Origin: an uncultured Pelagibacteraceae bacterium
GTDB lineage: Bacteria > Pseudomonadota > Alphaproteobacteria > Pelagibacterales > Pelagibacteraceae
DNA: 64,000 bases
Reading direction: 5' to 3'
Assembly: GCA_902555585.1 (NCBI GenBank)
Contig: CACDSY010000001.1
Span: forward strand, 1 to 64,000
Below are positions 49,911 through 58,462 of the stretch, one piece after another; positions within the stretch are counted from its first letter, which is position 1; each line of letters opens with the position of its first letter. Below the pieces are notes generated by a model. The model saw only the letters and a program-made list of their open reading frames with translations. It ran no database searches and was not told where the DNA came from. Made by a program: the position numbers and the translations under genes.

Positions 49911-50885
49911 CTAATTAATGTAACCCAAAGCTTTAAGTTGAGCAGTCATTTCTGCAAGCATCACTTCCATTTGCTTACCCCACTCATCAGCTCCAACAAC
50001 ACTAGTTGAATCAAGTCCGATGTCAGTTAGAAAGCTTTGGAAATATTTATGCTCCATAGCTTTTATCATAGCATCTTCCAATTGTTTCTTTCTGTCTGCT
50101 GGAACTCCTTTTCTTGTTACAAATCCTCTAACAGTTGATAACACAACTGGTATTCCAAGCTCTGTAGCAGTAGGAATATTGCTTAATTTTTCCATTCTAT
50201 TACTTGCAAGAACAACTGAAACACATAATGTTCCGTCTTCAATTTCTGTAACTGCTTCACCTAAGTTTAAAACACCTACATCAATATCTCCTTTGATTAG
50301 GTTAGTTTTAATAGGACCAACTCCTTTGTATGGAACAATTGTTGGGTCTGTTAATTTTCCTTTTTTTGTAAAAGCAATCGCGCTTACATCATCAATACCA
50401 CCAACGTGAGTTGTACCATATTTTAATGATTTTGATTTTTGTGCACTGATAAATTTCTTAGCGTCTTTGATTTCATTTTTACAATTTACAACAAATAACT
50501 GAGGATCATCTGTTCCTCTTGCTAGTGGTTGCATGTCGCTTAATTTAACTTTAGTTTTACCCAATGCCATTGATACAGCATGACCTGTTGTCCAAGTCAA
50601 AGTATGTTGACCATCCGCAGGTAAAGTCATCATATAATCCATTGATGCTGCTCCACCACCACCTTTTTTGTTAACTAATTGCATATCTTGTTTTAGATAC
50701 CTTCTAGTTCTTAATAACATCATTCTAGTAGTTACGTCAGTACCACCACCAAAACCAGCGTGTGTAATAGCTTGAATTGGGTGACCATCTGCTTTTGCAG
50801 AAGTAATCATGAGTGGAAGTGCAACAACAAAAAATTCAGTTACCAAAAATGCGGCAGCTAAAAATAATTTAAAATTTTTTTTCAT
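49911..50885 (-). CDS. tctC: Tripartite tricarboxylate transporter substrate-binding protein (TctC)
   Basis: A 324-residue secreted protein. A signal peptide runs to about residue 32 ('LMITSAKADGHP'). TctC features are 'AGFGGGTDVTTRMMLLRTRRYL' near residue 43 (nucleotide-like Gly-Gly-Gly-Thr-Asp loop), 'LVNKKGGGGAASMDYMMTLPADGHT'-like loop near 75-95, and 'ATELGIPVVLSTVRGFVTRKG' near 240. It presumably binds a dicarboxylate, tricarboxylate or sugar acid. It heads the operon TctC-TctB-TctA-SDR-ROK and starts divergently from pdxA-like. Confidence 0.9.
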   Translation of the reverse strand: MKKNFKLFLAAAFLVTEFFVVALPLMITSAKADGHPIQAITHAGFGGGTDVTTRMMLLRTRRYLKQDMQLVNKKGGGGAASMDYMMTLPADGQHTLTWTTGHAVSMALGKTKVKLSDMQPLARGTDDPQLFVVNCKNEIKDAKKFISAQKSKSLKYGTTHVGGIDDVSAIAFTKKGKLTDPTIVPYKGVGPIKTNLIKGDIDVGVLNLGEAVTEIEDGTLCVSVVLASNRMEKLSNIPTATELGIPVVLSTVRGFVTRKGVPADRKKQLEDAMIKAMEHKYFQSFLTDIGLDSTSVVGADEWGKQMEVMLAEMTAQLKALGYIN

Positions 50886-50898
50886 TATTTCCCTCTTT

Positions 50899-50907
50899 TT
50901 AAGTTAA
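50899..50907 (-). promoter_or_regulatory. TTAACTTAA box upstream of tctC
   Basis: On the minus strand TTAACTTAA is 13 bases before the tctC ATG, just before GAGGGAAATA. It repeats the box seen before the sugar-binding-protein gene and proX. It may be a shared regulatory or promoter element, or chance. Confidence 0.25.
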
Positions 50908-50957
50908 TTTATATTTAAATATATAAACATAATCTGATACATAGCGTAAAGTAAAAA

Positions 50958-51953
50958 ATGGCTCAAAATAAAATTAACATAGCGGTTCTTTTGGGAGATC
51001 CTTCTGGCATAGGTCCCGAATTGGTCTCAAAACTATTATCTGAGGAAATTACAAACAAGGCTAATATTATTATCATAGGTGAAAAAAATATTTTAGAAAG
51101 TGGAAATAAAATTTCAGGCAAATCACATAATTTAAATTATGTAGAAGATTTCGATAATATTGATTTTGCAAAGGGTAATAAATTTTTTCTAGATATCTCT
51201 AAAGGTAAAAATCATAATTATAAATTATCTGAGTGCTCTAAAGAAGCAGGAGAAAGCGTTTTATCTTCTTTAGATTTAGCTTTAGATCTTGCTAAAGAAA
51301 GCAAAATTCATGCAATAAACTTTGGACCATTTAACAAAACAAGCCTTAAACTTGGAGGAAATAGATATTCTGATGAATTACATTTAATGGCTGAAAAGTT
51401 AGAGGTTAAAAATTTTTTTTGTGAGTTTAATGTTATTGATAATTTTTGGACAGCAAGGGTATCATCACATATTCCAATAAAAGAAGTAACAGAACACGTA
51501 AAAAAGGAAAAAATTATTAAACCAATCAGGCTTATAAATGAAGCTATGAAATTAAATGGTATTAAAAATCCAAGAGTGGCAGTCCAAGCACTAAATCCAC
51601 ATGCTGAATTTGGAACAGAGGAAAAAGATGAAATTATACCTGCAATAGAAGAGGCAAAAAAACTAGGTATTAATGCTGACGGACCTTTACCATGTGATAC
51701 TTCTTTTATCACAGCTTATAAAAATGGAAATCATGATTGTATTGTTGGTATGTATCATGATGCACTTCAATCTGGATTAAAAGCATTTGGATTTGATAGA
51801 GGTGTAACCGTACAAGGTGGTTTACCAATCCCTATAACCACTCCTGCTCATGGAACAGCATTTGATATTGCAGGTAAAAATAAAGCAAATTTAGAACCTA
51901 CTTTGAATTCATTCAAAATTGCATTAACAATGGCAGAAAATAAAAACAATTAA
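50958..51953 (+). CDS. pdxA: PdxA family dehydrogenase (4-phosphohydroxy-L-threonine dehydrogenase-like, PdxA2 type)
   Basis: A 331-residue metal-dependent beta-hydroxyacid oxidative decarboxylase. The start 'INIAVLLGDPSGIGPELVSKLL', mid 'HAINFGPFNKTSLKLGGNRYSDELHLMAEKL', then 'VAVQALNPHAEFGTEEKDEIIPAIEEAKKLGI', and 'IVGMYHDALQSGLKAFGFDRGVTVQGGLPIPITTPAHGTAFDIAG' near the C-terminus give the family, with metal-binding His residues visible. It is not near pdx genes; lying next to an acid-sugar dehydratase suggests the PdxA2 type that oxidises 4-phospho-D-threonate or -erythronate. No DUF1537 kinase is nearby to make that phosphate. The stop abuts the next start. Confidence 0.85.
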   Translation: MAQNKINIAVLLGDPSGIGPELVSKLLSEEITNKANIIIIGEKNILESGNKISGKSHNLNYVEDFDNIDFAKGNKFFLDISKGKNHNYKLSECSKEAGESVLSSLDLALDLAKESKIHAINFGPFNKTSLKLGGNRYSDELHLMAEKLEVKNFFCEFNVIDNFWTARVSSHIPIKEVTEHVKKEKIIKPIRLINEAMKLNGIKNPRVAVQALNPHAEFGTEEKDEIIPAIEEAKKLGINADGPLPCDTSFITAYKNGNHDCIVGMYHDALQSGLKAFGFDRGVTVQGGLPIPITTPAHGTAFDIAGKNKANLEPTLNSFKIALTMAENKNN

Positions 51954-53129
51954 ATGTCTAAAATAAAAAGTATTCGTACCAAGGTATATCAATGGAACGG
52001 TAAAACAGTTCCTCCACAAAATAATTTTTGCACAAATGCTTCAGATCTTTTGTTTGAAAAATCAGATGCTATGGGTTCATTTAGATTTCATGAATGGTTA
52101 ATATGTGAAATCGAAACAGACAATGGTATTATTGGAATTGGAAATGCGGCACTAGCACCTCAATTGGTAAAAAAAACAATCGATACTTATCTAACTCCTT
52201 TAGTGATAGGTGAAGATCCTTTTGATTATTCTTATATCTGGGAAAAAATGTATAGAAGAACGCATGCGTGGGGAAGAAGAGGATTGGGGATGGTAGCTAT
52301 TTCTGCAATTGATATTGCGCTCTGGGATATAATGGGAAAAATTACAAACAAACCTGTTTTTAAACTATTAGGTGGACGAACAAAGGAGAAGATACCAGTC
52401 TACGCATCTAAACTATACAGCCAACCAATTAAGGATTTGCAAAAAGAAGCTGAAAGCTATGTTAAGCAAGGTTTTAAAATGTTTAAAATGAGATTTGGAT
52501 GGGGGCCAAAAGATGGATCTGATGGTATGAAAAAAAATATTGAGCTAGCTGAGGCAGTTAGAGAAGTTATTGGATATGATACCGACCTAATGATGGAATG
52601 TTATATGGGTTGGAACTTAGATTATGCAAAAAGAATGATCCCTAAATTAGTAAAATTTAACCCTAGATGGTTGGAGGAACCTGTAATAGCAGATGATATT
52701 CATGGCTATGCAGAATTAAATAATATGAATGCAATTCCAATTTCTGGTGGAGAACATGAATTCAATTTATTTGGATTTAAACAATTGTTGGATCTTAAAG
52801 CAGTCAGCTATATTCAATATGATAATAATAGAGTTGGCGGATTTACAATTGCAAATAAAATAAATGCATTGGCAGAAGCTCATCAAGTGCCAGTTATTCC
52901 TCATGCTGGTCAAATGCATAATTATCATTTAACAATGTCAAATTTTAATTGTCCAATATCTGAATTTTTTCCAGTCCATGACGTAGAAATTGGCAATGAA
53001 TTATTTTATTACATTTTTGAAGGTGATCCTGTCCCTGAAAATGGATATATAGATTTAGATGATAACAAACCTGGTCTAGGTTTAACAATTACCGATAGAT
53101 TTAAGTCTGATTTTAATATAATGGAATAA
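51954..53129 (+). CDS. rhmD: Enolase-superfamily dehydratase, L-rhamnonate dehydratase-like
   Basis: A 391-residue MR/MLE-family enzyme. Segments strongly like L-rhamnonate dehydratase (RhmD): '[32 protein letters not shown]' near residue 42, '[20 protein letters not shown]' near 178 (K-x-R base), '[39 protein letters not shown]' near 218, '[13 protein letters not shown]' near 266, and '[15 protein letters not shown]' near 316 with the general-base His. It dehydrates L-rhamnonate (or L-mannonate/L-lyxonate) to the 2-keto-3-deoxy acid. It is adjacent to the PdxA-like gene, and an HpaI-like aldolase is at 62949. Confidence 0.85.
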   Translation: MSKIKSIRTKVYQWNGKTVPPQNNFCTNASDLLFEKSDAMGSFRFHEWLICEIETDNGIIGIGNAALAPQLVKKTIDTYLTPLVIGEDPFDYSYIWEKMYRRTHAWGRRGLGMVAISAIDIALWDIMGKITNKPVFKLLGGRTKEKIPVYASKLYSQPIKDLQKEAESYVKQGFKMFKMRFGWGPKDGSDGMKKNIELAEAVREVIGYDTDLMMECYMGWNLDYAKRMIPKLVKFNPRWLEEPVIADDIHGYAELNNMNAIPISGGEHEFNLFGFKQLLDLKAVSYIQYDNNRVGGFTIANKINALAEAHQVPVIPHAGQMHNYHLTMSNFNCPISEFFPVHDVEIGNELFYYIFEGDPVPENGYIDLDDNKPGLGLTITDRFKSDFNIME

Positions 53130-54044
53130 TTAATAAACTTCTACTTCATCTAATTTAGGCATTGCATTAGCTGCGCCTGCTTTTGTTGTGGAAATTGCAG
53201 CTACTTTATTTGAAAATTCTAGAGCATCTTTAATTTTTAATTTATTGGATAAAGCATATGCAAACGCTCCGTTAAAGGCATCGCCTGCTCCAGTGGTATC
53301 TATAACTTTATCCTTTAAACTATAAACATCTATAAAAAAACTCTCCTCAGAGTTTGCAAAGTAGAGGCCTTTTGGACCTAATGTAATGATTATATTTTTT
53401 ACTCCTTTTTCTAAAAAAGTTTTTGCAGACTCTTCAATTTCTGTTTTACTCTCAACCTTTTTACCTAAATAAAAACTTGCTTCAGTTTCATTAGGAGTAA
53501 AATAATCAATACATTTAAAATCACTTTCTTTTATGTCTGATGCAGGTGCTGGATTAAAAATTGTAATAGATCCTGTCTCTTTTGCTCTATTGAGGGCATA
53601 ACTAGTTACTTCATTAGGTGTTTCTAATTGAGTTAAAAAAATTTCTGATTTTTTTATAAACTCAATATTGTTATCAATATCTTCATTAGATATAGAACCA
53701 GCAGCTCCAGGTACAATATTAATTGCATTATCCCCTGTTTTTTCATTTATCATTATACCTGCAACACCTGTTGACTGATTTGGATCTTGAATTATTGAAT
53801 CTGTATTAATTCCAGCCTCCTCATACAACTTAAGAGCCATCTTGGCATTTTGATCATCTCCTATCTTAGTTATAAAATTTACATTTCCACCAAGTCTTGC
53901 AGCAGCGATAGCTTGGTTTGACCCTTTTCCACCTGGACCAACTATATGATTTTTACCTAAAACTGTTTCACCCTTGATTGGAATTTTGTCAGCAAAAAAA
54001 CAAAGATCAGCTACAAATACTCCAAATATACATATTGAGCTCAT
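53130..54044 (-). CDS. rbsK: Ribokinase (PfkB family)
   Basis: A 304-residue sugar kinase. The N-terminal 'VLGKNHIVGPGGKGSNQAIAAARLGGNVNFI' near residue 28-58 is the ribokinase GGKGxNQA motif, and 'KDKVIDTTGAGDAFNGAFAYALSNKL' near 244-268 is the PfkB signature with catalytic Asp. It phosphorylates D-ribose or a related sugar. It overlaps FucU by one base (ATGA/TAATG style), so the mutarotase and kinase are coupled as in rbs operons. Confidence 0.92.
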   Translation of the reverse strand: MSSICIFGVFVADLCFFADKIPIKGETVLGKNHIVGPGGKGSNQAIAAARLGGNVNFITKIGDDQNAKMALKLYEEAGINTDSIIQDPNQSTGVAGIMINEKTGDNAINIVPGAAGSISNEDIDNNIEFIKKSEIFLTQLETPNEVTSYALNRAKETGSITIFNPAPASDIKESDFKCIDYFTPNETEASFYLGKKVESKTEIEESAKTFLEKGVKNIIITLGPKGLYFANSEESFFIDVYSLKDKVIDTTGAGDAFNGAFAYALSNKLKIKDALEFSNKVAAISTTKAGAANAMPKLDEVEVY

Positions 54045-54508
54045 TATTTATCAAGAACCCAAACACTACCATCTGGTTTAATTACTCCCTTAGTTAATAT
54101 AAAACACCCATACGGTCTCATTTCAGCGGTTGATACTATTAATTGAGATTTTTTTGCCTCCTTATAAAATTCTTGTCTTTCAATTGAACCTATCTTCCAA
54201 TTTTCTCCAGAAGTTTCTTTTACAGCTTTAATAAAATCTTTATGACAATCAGTTAGTTCATCAGGTTTGTTATCAACCTGCATTCTGTTTGCAGCTGAAT
54301 CAATGAAACTATCTAATGGAAAAACAGAAAGAATAGCCTTTGTAGCTTCATAAATATCTACTCCATCTAGTCTAATTACTTTATTATTTAAAGAGTGAGA
54401 ATATGCTGGAAAATTAGCATCAGTTAAAACAAGTTTATCACCATGACCCATTGCCCTTAACTGATATAGGAGCTCAGGGCTTAAAATTGGATTAATTTTA
54501 ATTAGCAT
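54044..54508 (-). CDS. RbsD/FucU family sugar mutarotase
   Basis: A 154-residue protein with the FucU/RbsD motifs 'LSPELLYQLRAMGHGDKLVLTDANFPA' near residue 10-35 (catalytic His in GHGD) and 'VRLDGVDIYEATKAILSVFPLD' near 45-65; the C-terminal 'STAEMRPYGCFILTKGV' near residue 130 matches FucU (L-fucose mutarotase) better than RbsD because it ends 'YGCFILTKG'. It interconverts sugar anomers or ring forms for the kinase or dehydrogenase. It is just downstream of the binding protein's terminator. Confidence 0.85.
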   Translation of the reverse strand: MLIKINPILSPELLYQLRAMGHGDKLVLTDANFPAYSHSLNNKVIRLDGVDIYEATKAILSVFPLDSFIDSAANRMQVDNKPDELTDCHKDFIKAVKETSGENWKIGSIERQEFYKEAKKSQLIVSTAEMRPYGCFILTKGVIKPDGSVWVLDK

Positions 54509-54526
54509 TTTGTAACTATAATATAT

Positions 54527-54566
54527 AAAAAAAAAGGGTGAAATAAAATTTCACCCTTTTTTTTTT
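54527..54566 (-). terminator. Terminator between ribose-type binding protein and FucU gene
   Basis: GGGTGAAA / TTTCACCC forms an 8-bp stem with a 5-base loop (positions 54536-54556), flanked by nine A on one side and ten T on the other. On the minus strand it follows the binding protein stop (54581) by about 15 bases, with a good U tract, so it partially separates this gene from fucU-rbsK. Confidence 0.88.
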
Positions 54567-54580
54567 AATTTTTCTAAAGA

Positions 54581-55513
54581 TTATTTAAAATCGTTAGCGT
54601 TTTCTGTTGTTACTAATTGTGTACCAGTATCAATATTAGGATCAATACTTCCACCGTTTGCTAGCTCAAGAGCATATTTAACTCCATATGCACCCATGTT
54701 GTATGAGAACTGAGCTATTGTTGCAGTCATCTCTCCTTTTAGGATGCTTGTAGCTGCATCTGGAGTAGCATCAAAACCAACAACGATCACATCATTCATA
54801 TCAGCATCTTTTAATGCTTGCATTGCACCTAATCCCATATTGTCATTAGAAGCAAAAATCGCTTTGATATTAGGATTTTTCAAAATGATTGACTCAGTTA
54901 CTGATCTACCTTTTGCAGTATCCCACTCAGCTGTTTGAGTAGCAACAAGGTTCAAACCACAGTTTTTAAATCCTTTGATTGCACCATCTCTTCTTAGTAA
55001 TGCAGTTGATTGAGACTCAATTCCAGTAAGAATTGCAACATCAGATCCTTTTGGAGTTTTATCACAAATAAATTTTGCAGCTAATTCTGCACCATTCATA
55101 TTATTTGTACCAATAAAAGTTACACCTTCATTAATTCCTTTTGTATCAACAAAAACAACTGGAACACCACTTTTAATAGCATCGTCTACAATTGGTGCAA
55201 AAGCGTTTGGATCTCCTGGTGCAAGTGCTAGTGCATCAACACCTTTTGCAAGTTGGTCCTCAACTTGGTTTATCTGAGCTTGTACATCACCTTCTTGTGG
55301 AGGAGCAATTAAAATTAATTTTACTCCTAATTTTTTTGCCTCTTCTTCAGCACCTTTTGTTACAGAAGCCCAGAATGGGTTTCCAGAACCAGGTCCTTTA
55401 ATACTGAACAAGATTTTTTTACCATGTCCATCAGCGAAAGATACTGACCCCATGCTAATCAATAAAAAAATCGCTGAAATGAAAACAACAATTTTTCTGT
55501 TTAGTTCTCTCAT
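54581..55513 (-). CDS. Ribose/fructose-type periplasmic binding protein
   Basis: A 310-residue secreted protein of the Peripla_BP_4 family. The signal peptide ends near residue 27 ('ISMGSVSFADG'). Typical are 'KILFSIKGPGSGNPFWASVTKGAEEEAKKLGVKLI' near residue 33, 'GVDALALAPGDPNAFAPIVDDAIKSGVPVVFVDT' near 90-125, and 'AIFASNDNMGLGAMQALKDAD' near 215. The ligand is a pentose, hexose or polyol (D-ribose, fructose or inositol). It lies after the permease and ATPase genes, an order seen in some frc/rbs systems. Confidence 0.92.
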   Translation of the reverse strand: MRELNRKIVVFISAIFLLISMGSVSFADGHGKKILFSIKGPGSGNPFWASVTKGAEEEAKKLGVKLILIAPPQEGDVQAQINQVEDQLAKGVDALALAPGDPNAFAPIVDDAIKSGVPVVFVDTKGINEGVTFIGTNNMNGAELAAKFICDKTPKGSDVAILTGIESQSTALLRRDGAIKGFKNCGLNLVATQTAEWDTAKGRSVTESIILKNPNIKAIFASNDNMGLGAMQALKDADMNDVIVVGFDATPDAATSILKGEMTATIAQFSYNMGAYGVKYALELANGGSIDPNIDTGTQLVTTENANDFK

Positions 55514-55524
55514 ATTTTTACCCC

Positions 55525-55540
55525 TTTAATAATTATTAAA
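55525..55540. promoter_or_regulatory. 16-bp perfect palindrome in the binding-protein leader
   Basis: TTTAATAATTATTAAA is its own reverse complement and lies 12 bases upstream of the ATG of the ribose-type binding protein gene, ahead of the AAAGGGGTAAAAAT ribosome-binding site. It may be an operator, or an RNA hairpin in the leader, or chance in AT-rich DNA. Confidence 0.3.
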
Positions 55541-55621
55541 TATTAATTTAATAAAATTTTTAAAAAAAATTCAACTGTTTATAAAAGACAATCAAATTTA
55601 CAATTACAACTATTAGGTGTG

Positions 55622-56635
55622 CTATTTTCTTGTCCCAAGATCTCTTCTAAGAACGTCGATATATACCGCTAATACTATAATAGATCCTATTAGAACCTGT
55701 TGCCAAAATGAACTTACATCCATCAGATTAAGACCATTTCTTAAAATACCCATGATCATTACACCTGCAAAAACTCCAAGAACTGTACCTCTTCCTCCAA
55801 AAAAACTCGCTCCACCAATAATGCATGCTGCTATTGCATCTAACTCAGATTGTAATCCAGCATTAGGATATCCCGAGTCTGTTCGTCCAGCTAAAATAAG
55901 TGCTCCAATTCCAGATAAAAACCCGCAAAGTGAGTAAACTATTACAAGAATTTTATTAACGTTGATACCAGAAGCTCTTGCAGCATTAGGATTTCCTCCA
56001 ATTGCATAAATCCATTTTCCTGTTCGAGTTTTATTCATAAATATCCAAAAAATTATATAAACAATTGCAATAAGAACTAAGCTGACTGGTAAGTATTGTG
56101 ATTTTTCTAAACCTAGCCAAGTTAAATCAATCCGTCCATGACCAAGATATCTAACTTCATCTGTAAAACCACTTATTGGCGTTCCACCTGAAATTAAATT
56201 TCCTGTGCCTCTAAAGATATACAATGTTCCTAGAGTCATTATGAAAGGATGAGGCATCCTCAGTAGGGTTATTCCTAATCCATTAAATAGACCACATAGA
56301 AATCCCGCAATCAAAGGAGTTATTACCACTAAGTACCAAGGCGCCCCTGCTTTAGCAACTATTGCAAGGATCATTAACGACAACATCATTATTGATCCAA
56401 CCGATAGATCAATCCCTGCTGTAACTATGACCATAAACACACCTAATGCTAACATCGATTGCCAAGAAATTTGTTTGAATACATTGGTAACATTTCTCCA
56501 AGACAAGAAAACATCTGGCTGAAGGAAGTGCATTACTAAAATCATTATTACCAGTAGCAATAATATTCCATACTTTTCAAGGTATGGCATTATTTTTAAA
56601 TACAATGAATTTTTTTCTTGATCTTTATTTTCCAT
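55622..56635 (-). CDS. Ribose/fructose-type ABC transporter permease
   Basis: A 337-residue permease of the BPD_transp_2 family. 'FVMIVTAGIDLSVGSIMMLSLMI'-type start near residue 65-90, 'PHPFIMTLGTLYIFRGTGNLISGG' near 138, and 'IYAIGGNPNAARASGINVNKILVIVYSLCG' near 215 (the conserved ATPase-docking loop with 'GGN..AARASG'). About ten helices are visible. It belongs with the single-domain ATPase 2 bases upstream and the binding protein downstream. Confidence 0.92.
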   Translation of the reverse strand: MENKDQEKNSLYLKIMPYLEKYGILLLLVIMILVMHFLQPDVFLSWRNVTNVFKQISWQSMLALGVFMVIVTAGIDLSVGSIMMLSLMILAIVAKAGAPWYLVVITPLIAGFLCGLFNGLGITLLRMPHPFIMTLGTLYIFRGTGNLISGGTPISGFTDEVRYLGHGRIDLTWLGLEKSQYLPVSLVLIAIVYIIFWIFMNKTRTGKWIYAIGGNPNAARASGINVNKILVIVYSLCGFLSGIGALILAGRTDSGYPNAGLQSELDAIAACIIGGASFFGGRGTVLGVFAGVMIMGILRNGLNLMDVSSFWQQVLIGSIIVLAVYIDVLRRDLGTRK

Positions 56636-56637
56636 AA

Positions 56638-57387
56638 TTATTTTTTACCCATAATCCAACCTATTACTTCATCTCTTGAAGTTTTAGATAATTCAGATTC
56701 TGCAAAATTTGTTCCTTGGAATAAGGCCATCACACGATCACACACGGCAAAAATATCATCCATTCTATGACTGATAACTATTACTCCAACACCTGTTTGT
56801 TTTAAACTATTTATAAGGTCTAAAACTTTACCAACTTCTTTAATTGCAAGTGCAGCAGTTGGTTCATCCATTATTACAACTTTAGCATTAAATGCTGTTG
56901 ATCTTGCAATTGCAACTGCTTGCCTTTGACCACCTGAAAGTTCTTCTACTTTTTGGTCAGCACTTTTGACATTAATTTTTAATTTACCAAGATGCGCATC
57001 AGTAAGTTCTTTAATTTTTTTATAATCTAGAAATTTAAGTAGTCCAAGATTTTTAGTTGGTTCACGTCCTAAAAAAATATTTTCACCTATTGGAAGATTT
57101 CCAGCTAATGCCAAGTCTTGATAAACCATTTCTAGACCTAAATTTTGAGAGTCTTTAGGGCTTTCTAAAATCTTCTCTTTACCATCAAAGAATAATGAGC
57201 CTGCACTTGGTTTGTATAGCCCTGATAAAACCTTCATTAAAGTTGATTTGCCAGCTCCATTATCACCCACAACACCAAGACATTCTCCTGCATGTATCTT
57301 TAAATTGACATTCTCTAGAGCTGTTATGGTTCCAAAGTATTTTGTTACACTTTTTGCTTCAAGAAGTAATTGATTAATCGATGACAT
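56638..57387 (-). CDS. Sugar ABC transporter ATPase, single-domain FrcA type
   Basis: A 249-residue ATPase, half the length of RbsA (which has two ATPase domains), as in FrcA of Sinorhizobium. Walker A 'GDNGAGKST', 'LEMVYQDLALAGNLPIGENIFLG' Q-loop region, 'LSGGQRQAVAIARSTA' signature and Walker B 'VVIMDEPTAALA', H-loop 'VIVISHRMDDIFAVCD' are all present. I use the ATG at 57387 ('MSSINQLLLEAKSVTKYFG'), because an upstream ATG at 57423 would lie inside the preceding gene. It energises the sugar importer. Confidence 0.92.
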   Translation of the reverse strand: MSSINQLLLEAKSVTKYFGTITALENVNLKIHAGECLGVVGDNGAGKSTLMKVLSGLYKPSAGSLFFDGKEKILESPKDSQNLGLEMVYQDLALAGNLPIGENIFLGREPTKNLGLLKFLDYKKIKELTDAHLGKLKINVKSADQKVEELSGGQRQAVAIARSTAFNAKVVIMDEPTAALAIKEVGKVLDLINSLKQTGVGVIVISHRMDDIFAVCDRVMALFQGTNFAESELSKTSRDEVIGWIMGKK

Positions 57388-57409
57388 AAGTGAAGAAAAT
57401 ATAAAAAAA

Positions 57410-58462
57410 TCAGTTAATTGCAACAGGTTTTGAGGCTAACAGATTTACCGTTTTTCTTTGAGCCCTTTTGCAGAATTTTGGAGGCATTTTTTTTAAAATT
57501 AAGTTCATATCTTTTAGAACAATATCACCCATATCAAAAAAAGCCTGTTCTAAAGCTCCAGCTCTATGAGCTGAAAACAATATATTTTTAAGTTTTCTAA
57601 TTGGATCATTTTTTTTTACAGGTTCTTCAGGAAATACATCTGTTGCGACATATATATCTCCCTTTTTAATTCTTTTTTTTAGGTCCACAAAATTAACGAT
57701 TGCTGCTCTACTCATTAAAACAAAAACTGATTTAGGCTTCATTTTATTTAATAATTTTTTGTTTATTAAATTTTTGTTTTTAGTTGTGATAGTTGCTAGA
57801 ACATAAATAATCTCACAATCACTAAACATTTTATTTAAATTAATAGACTTAAATCCAGCTTTTTTAATTATTTTATTTGAGACCCAAGGGTCATAAACAT
57901 TTATATTTTTTGTAAATGGTAGCAGTAATGGGTAAAGCGCCTTAGCTAAATCTCCAAAACCAAGTAAACCAATTTTTTTATTTGCCAAAAGGGAAGCATT
58001 TAAATTACTCTTTAAACCGTATTTTTCTTTACCATTTACAAAATCAAAATGAGCATTATGTATATTTCTTAATATAGACAAAGTCATACCTAATGCTATT
58101 TCAGCAACAGGCTTTGAAAAAACAGGTGATGTAGCGATGACATCAATTTTTTTTTTAAAACAATAATCATAGTCAATATTATCCATAAAATTACTTTCGA
58201 CATTTATAATACATTTCAACTTACTAGCTTTTGACAAAAGATTTTTATCCAGATCTGGTTGACCCATTATAAAAGTGGCTTTATGAATATTTTTTTCATA
58301 AAAATCTTTTTTATTTAAATTAGGAGCTGATATAATTTTGTATTTTGATTTTAATTCCTTAAGTTTTTTTTTTGAAAAAATTAAATCTAATCTTCTTGGA
58401 AATGGATCAGAAATAACTATATGTTTTTTCACAGTCAATTTATTTAAGTAAATTCTTTGCAT
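57410..58462 (-). CDS. D-isomer 2-hydroxyacid dehydrogenase-like protein
   Basis: A protein of about 350 residues of the 2-hydroxyacid dehydrogenase family. NAD-binding 'KKIGLLGFGDLAKALYPLL' near residue 163, then 'VLMSRAAIVNFVDLKKRI' near 250, 'TDVFPEEPVKKNDPIR' near 275 and 'LFSAHRAGALEQAF' near 297 with the catalytic His. A GTG at 58432 gives a product that starts just before 'KKHIVISDPFPRRLD' and would avoid the 23-base overlap with the Gfo/Idh gene, so it may be the true start. The substrate is unknown. It is downstream of the Gfo/Idh and IolD genes. Confidence 0.82.
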   Translation of the reverse strand: MQRIYLNKLTVKKHIVISDPFPRRLDLIFSKKKLKELKSKYKIISAPNLNKKDFYEKNIHKATFIMGQPDLDKNLLSKASKLKCIINVESNFMDNIDYDYCFKKKIDVIATSPVFSKPVAEIALGMTLSILRNIHNAHFDFVNGKEKYGLKSNLNASLLANKKIGLLGFGDLAKALYPLLLPFTKNINVYDPWVSNKIIKKAGFKSINLNKMFSDCEIIYVLATITTKNKNLINKKLLNKMKPKSVFVLMSRAAIVNFVDLKKRIKKGDIYVATDVFPEEPVKKNDPIRKLKNILFSAHRAGALEQAFFDMGDIVLKDMNLILKKMPPKFCKRAQRKTVNLLASKPVAIN

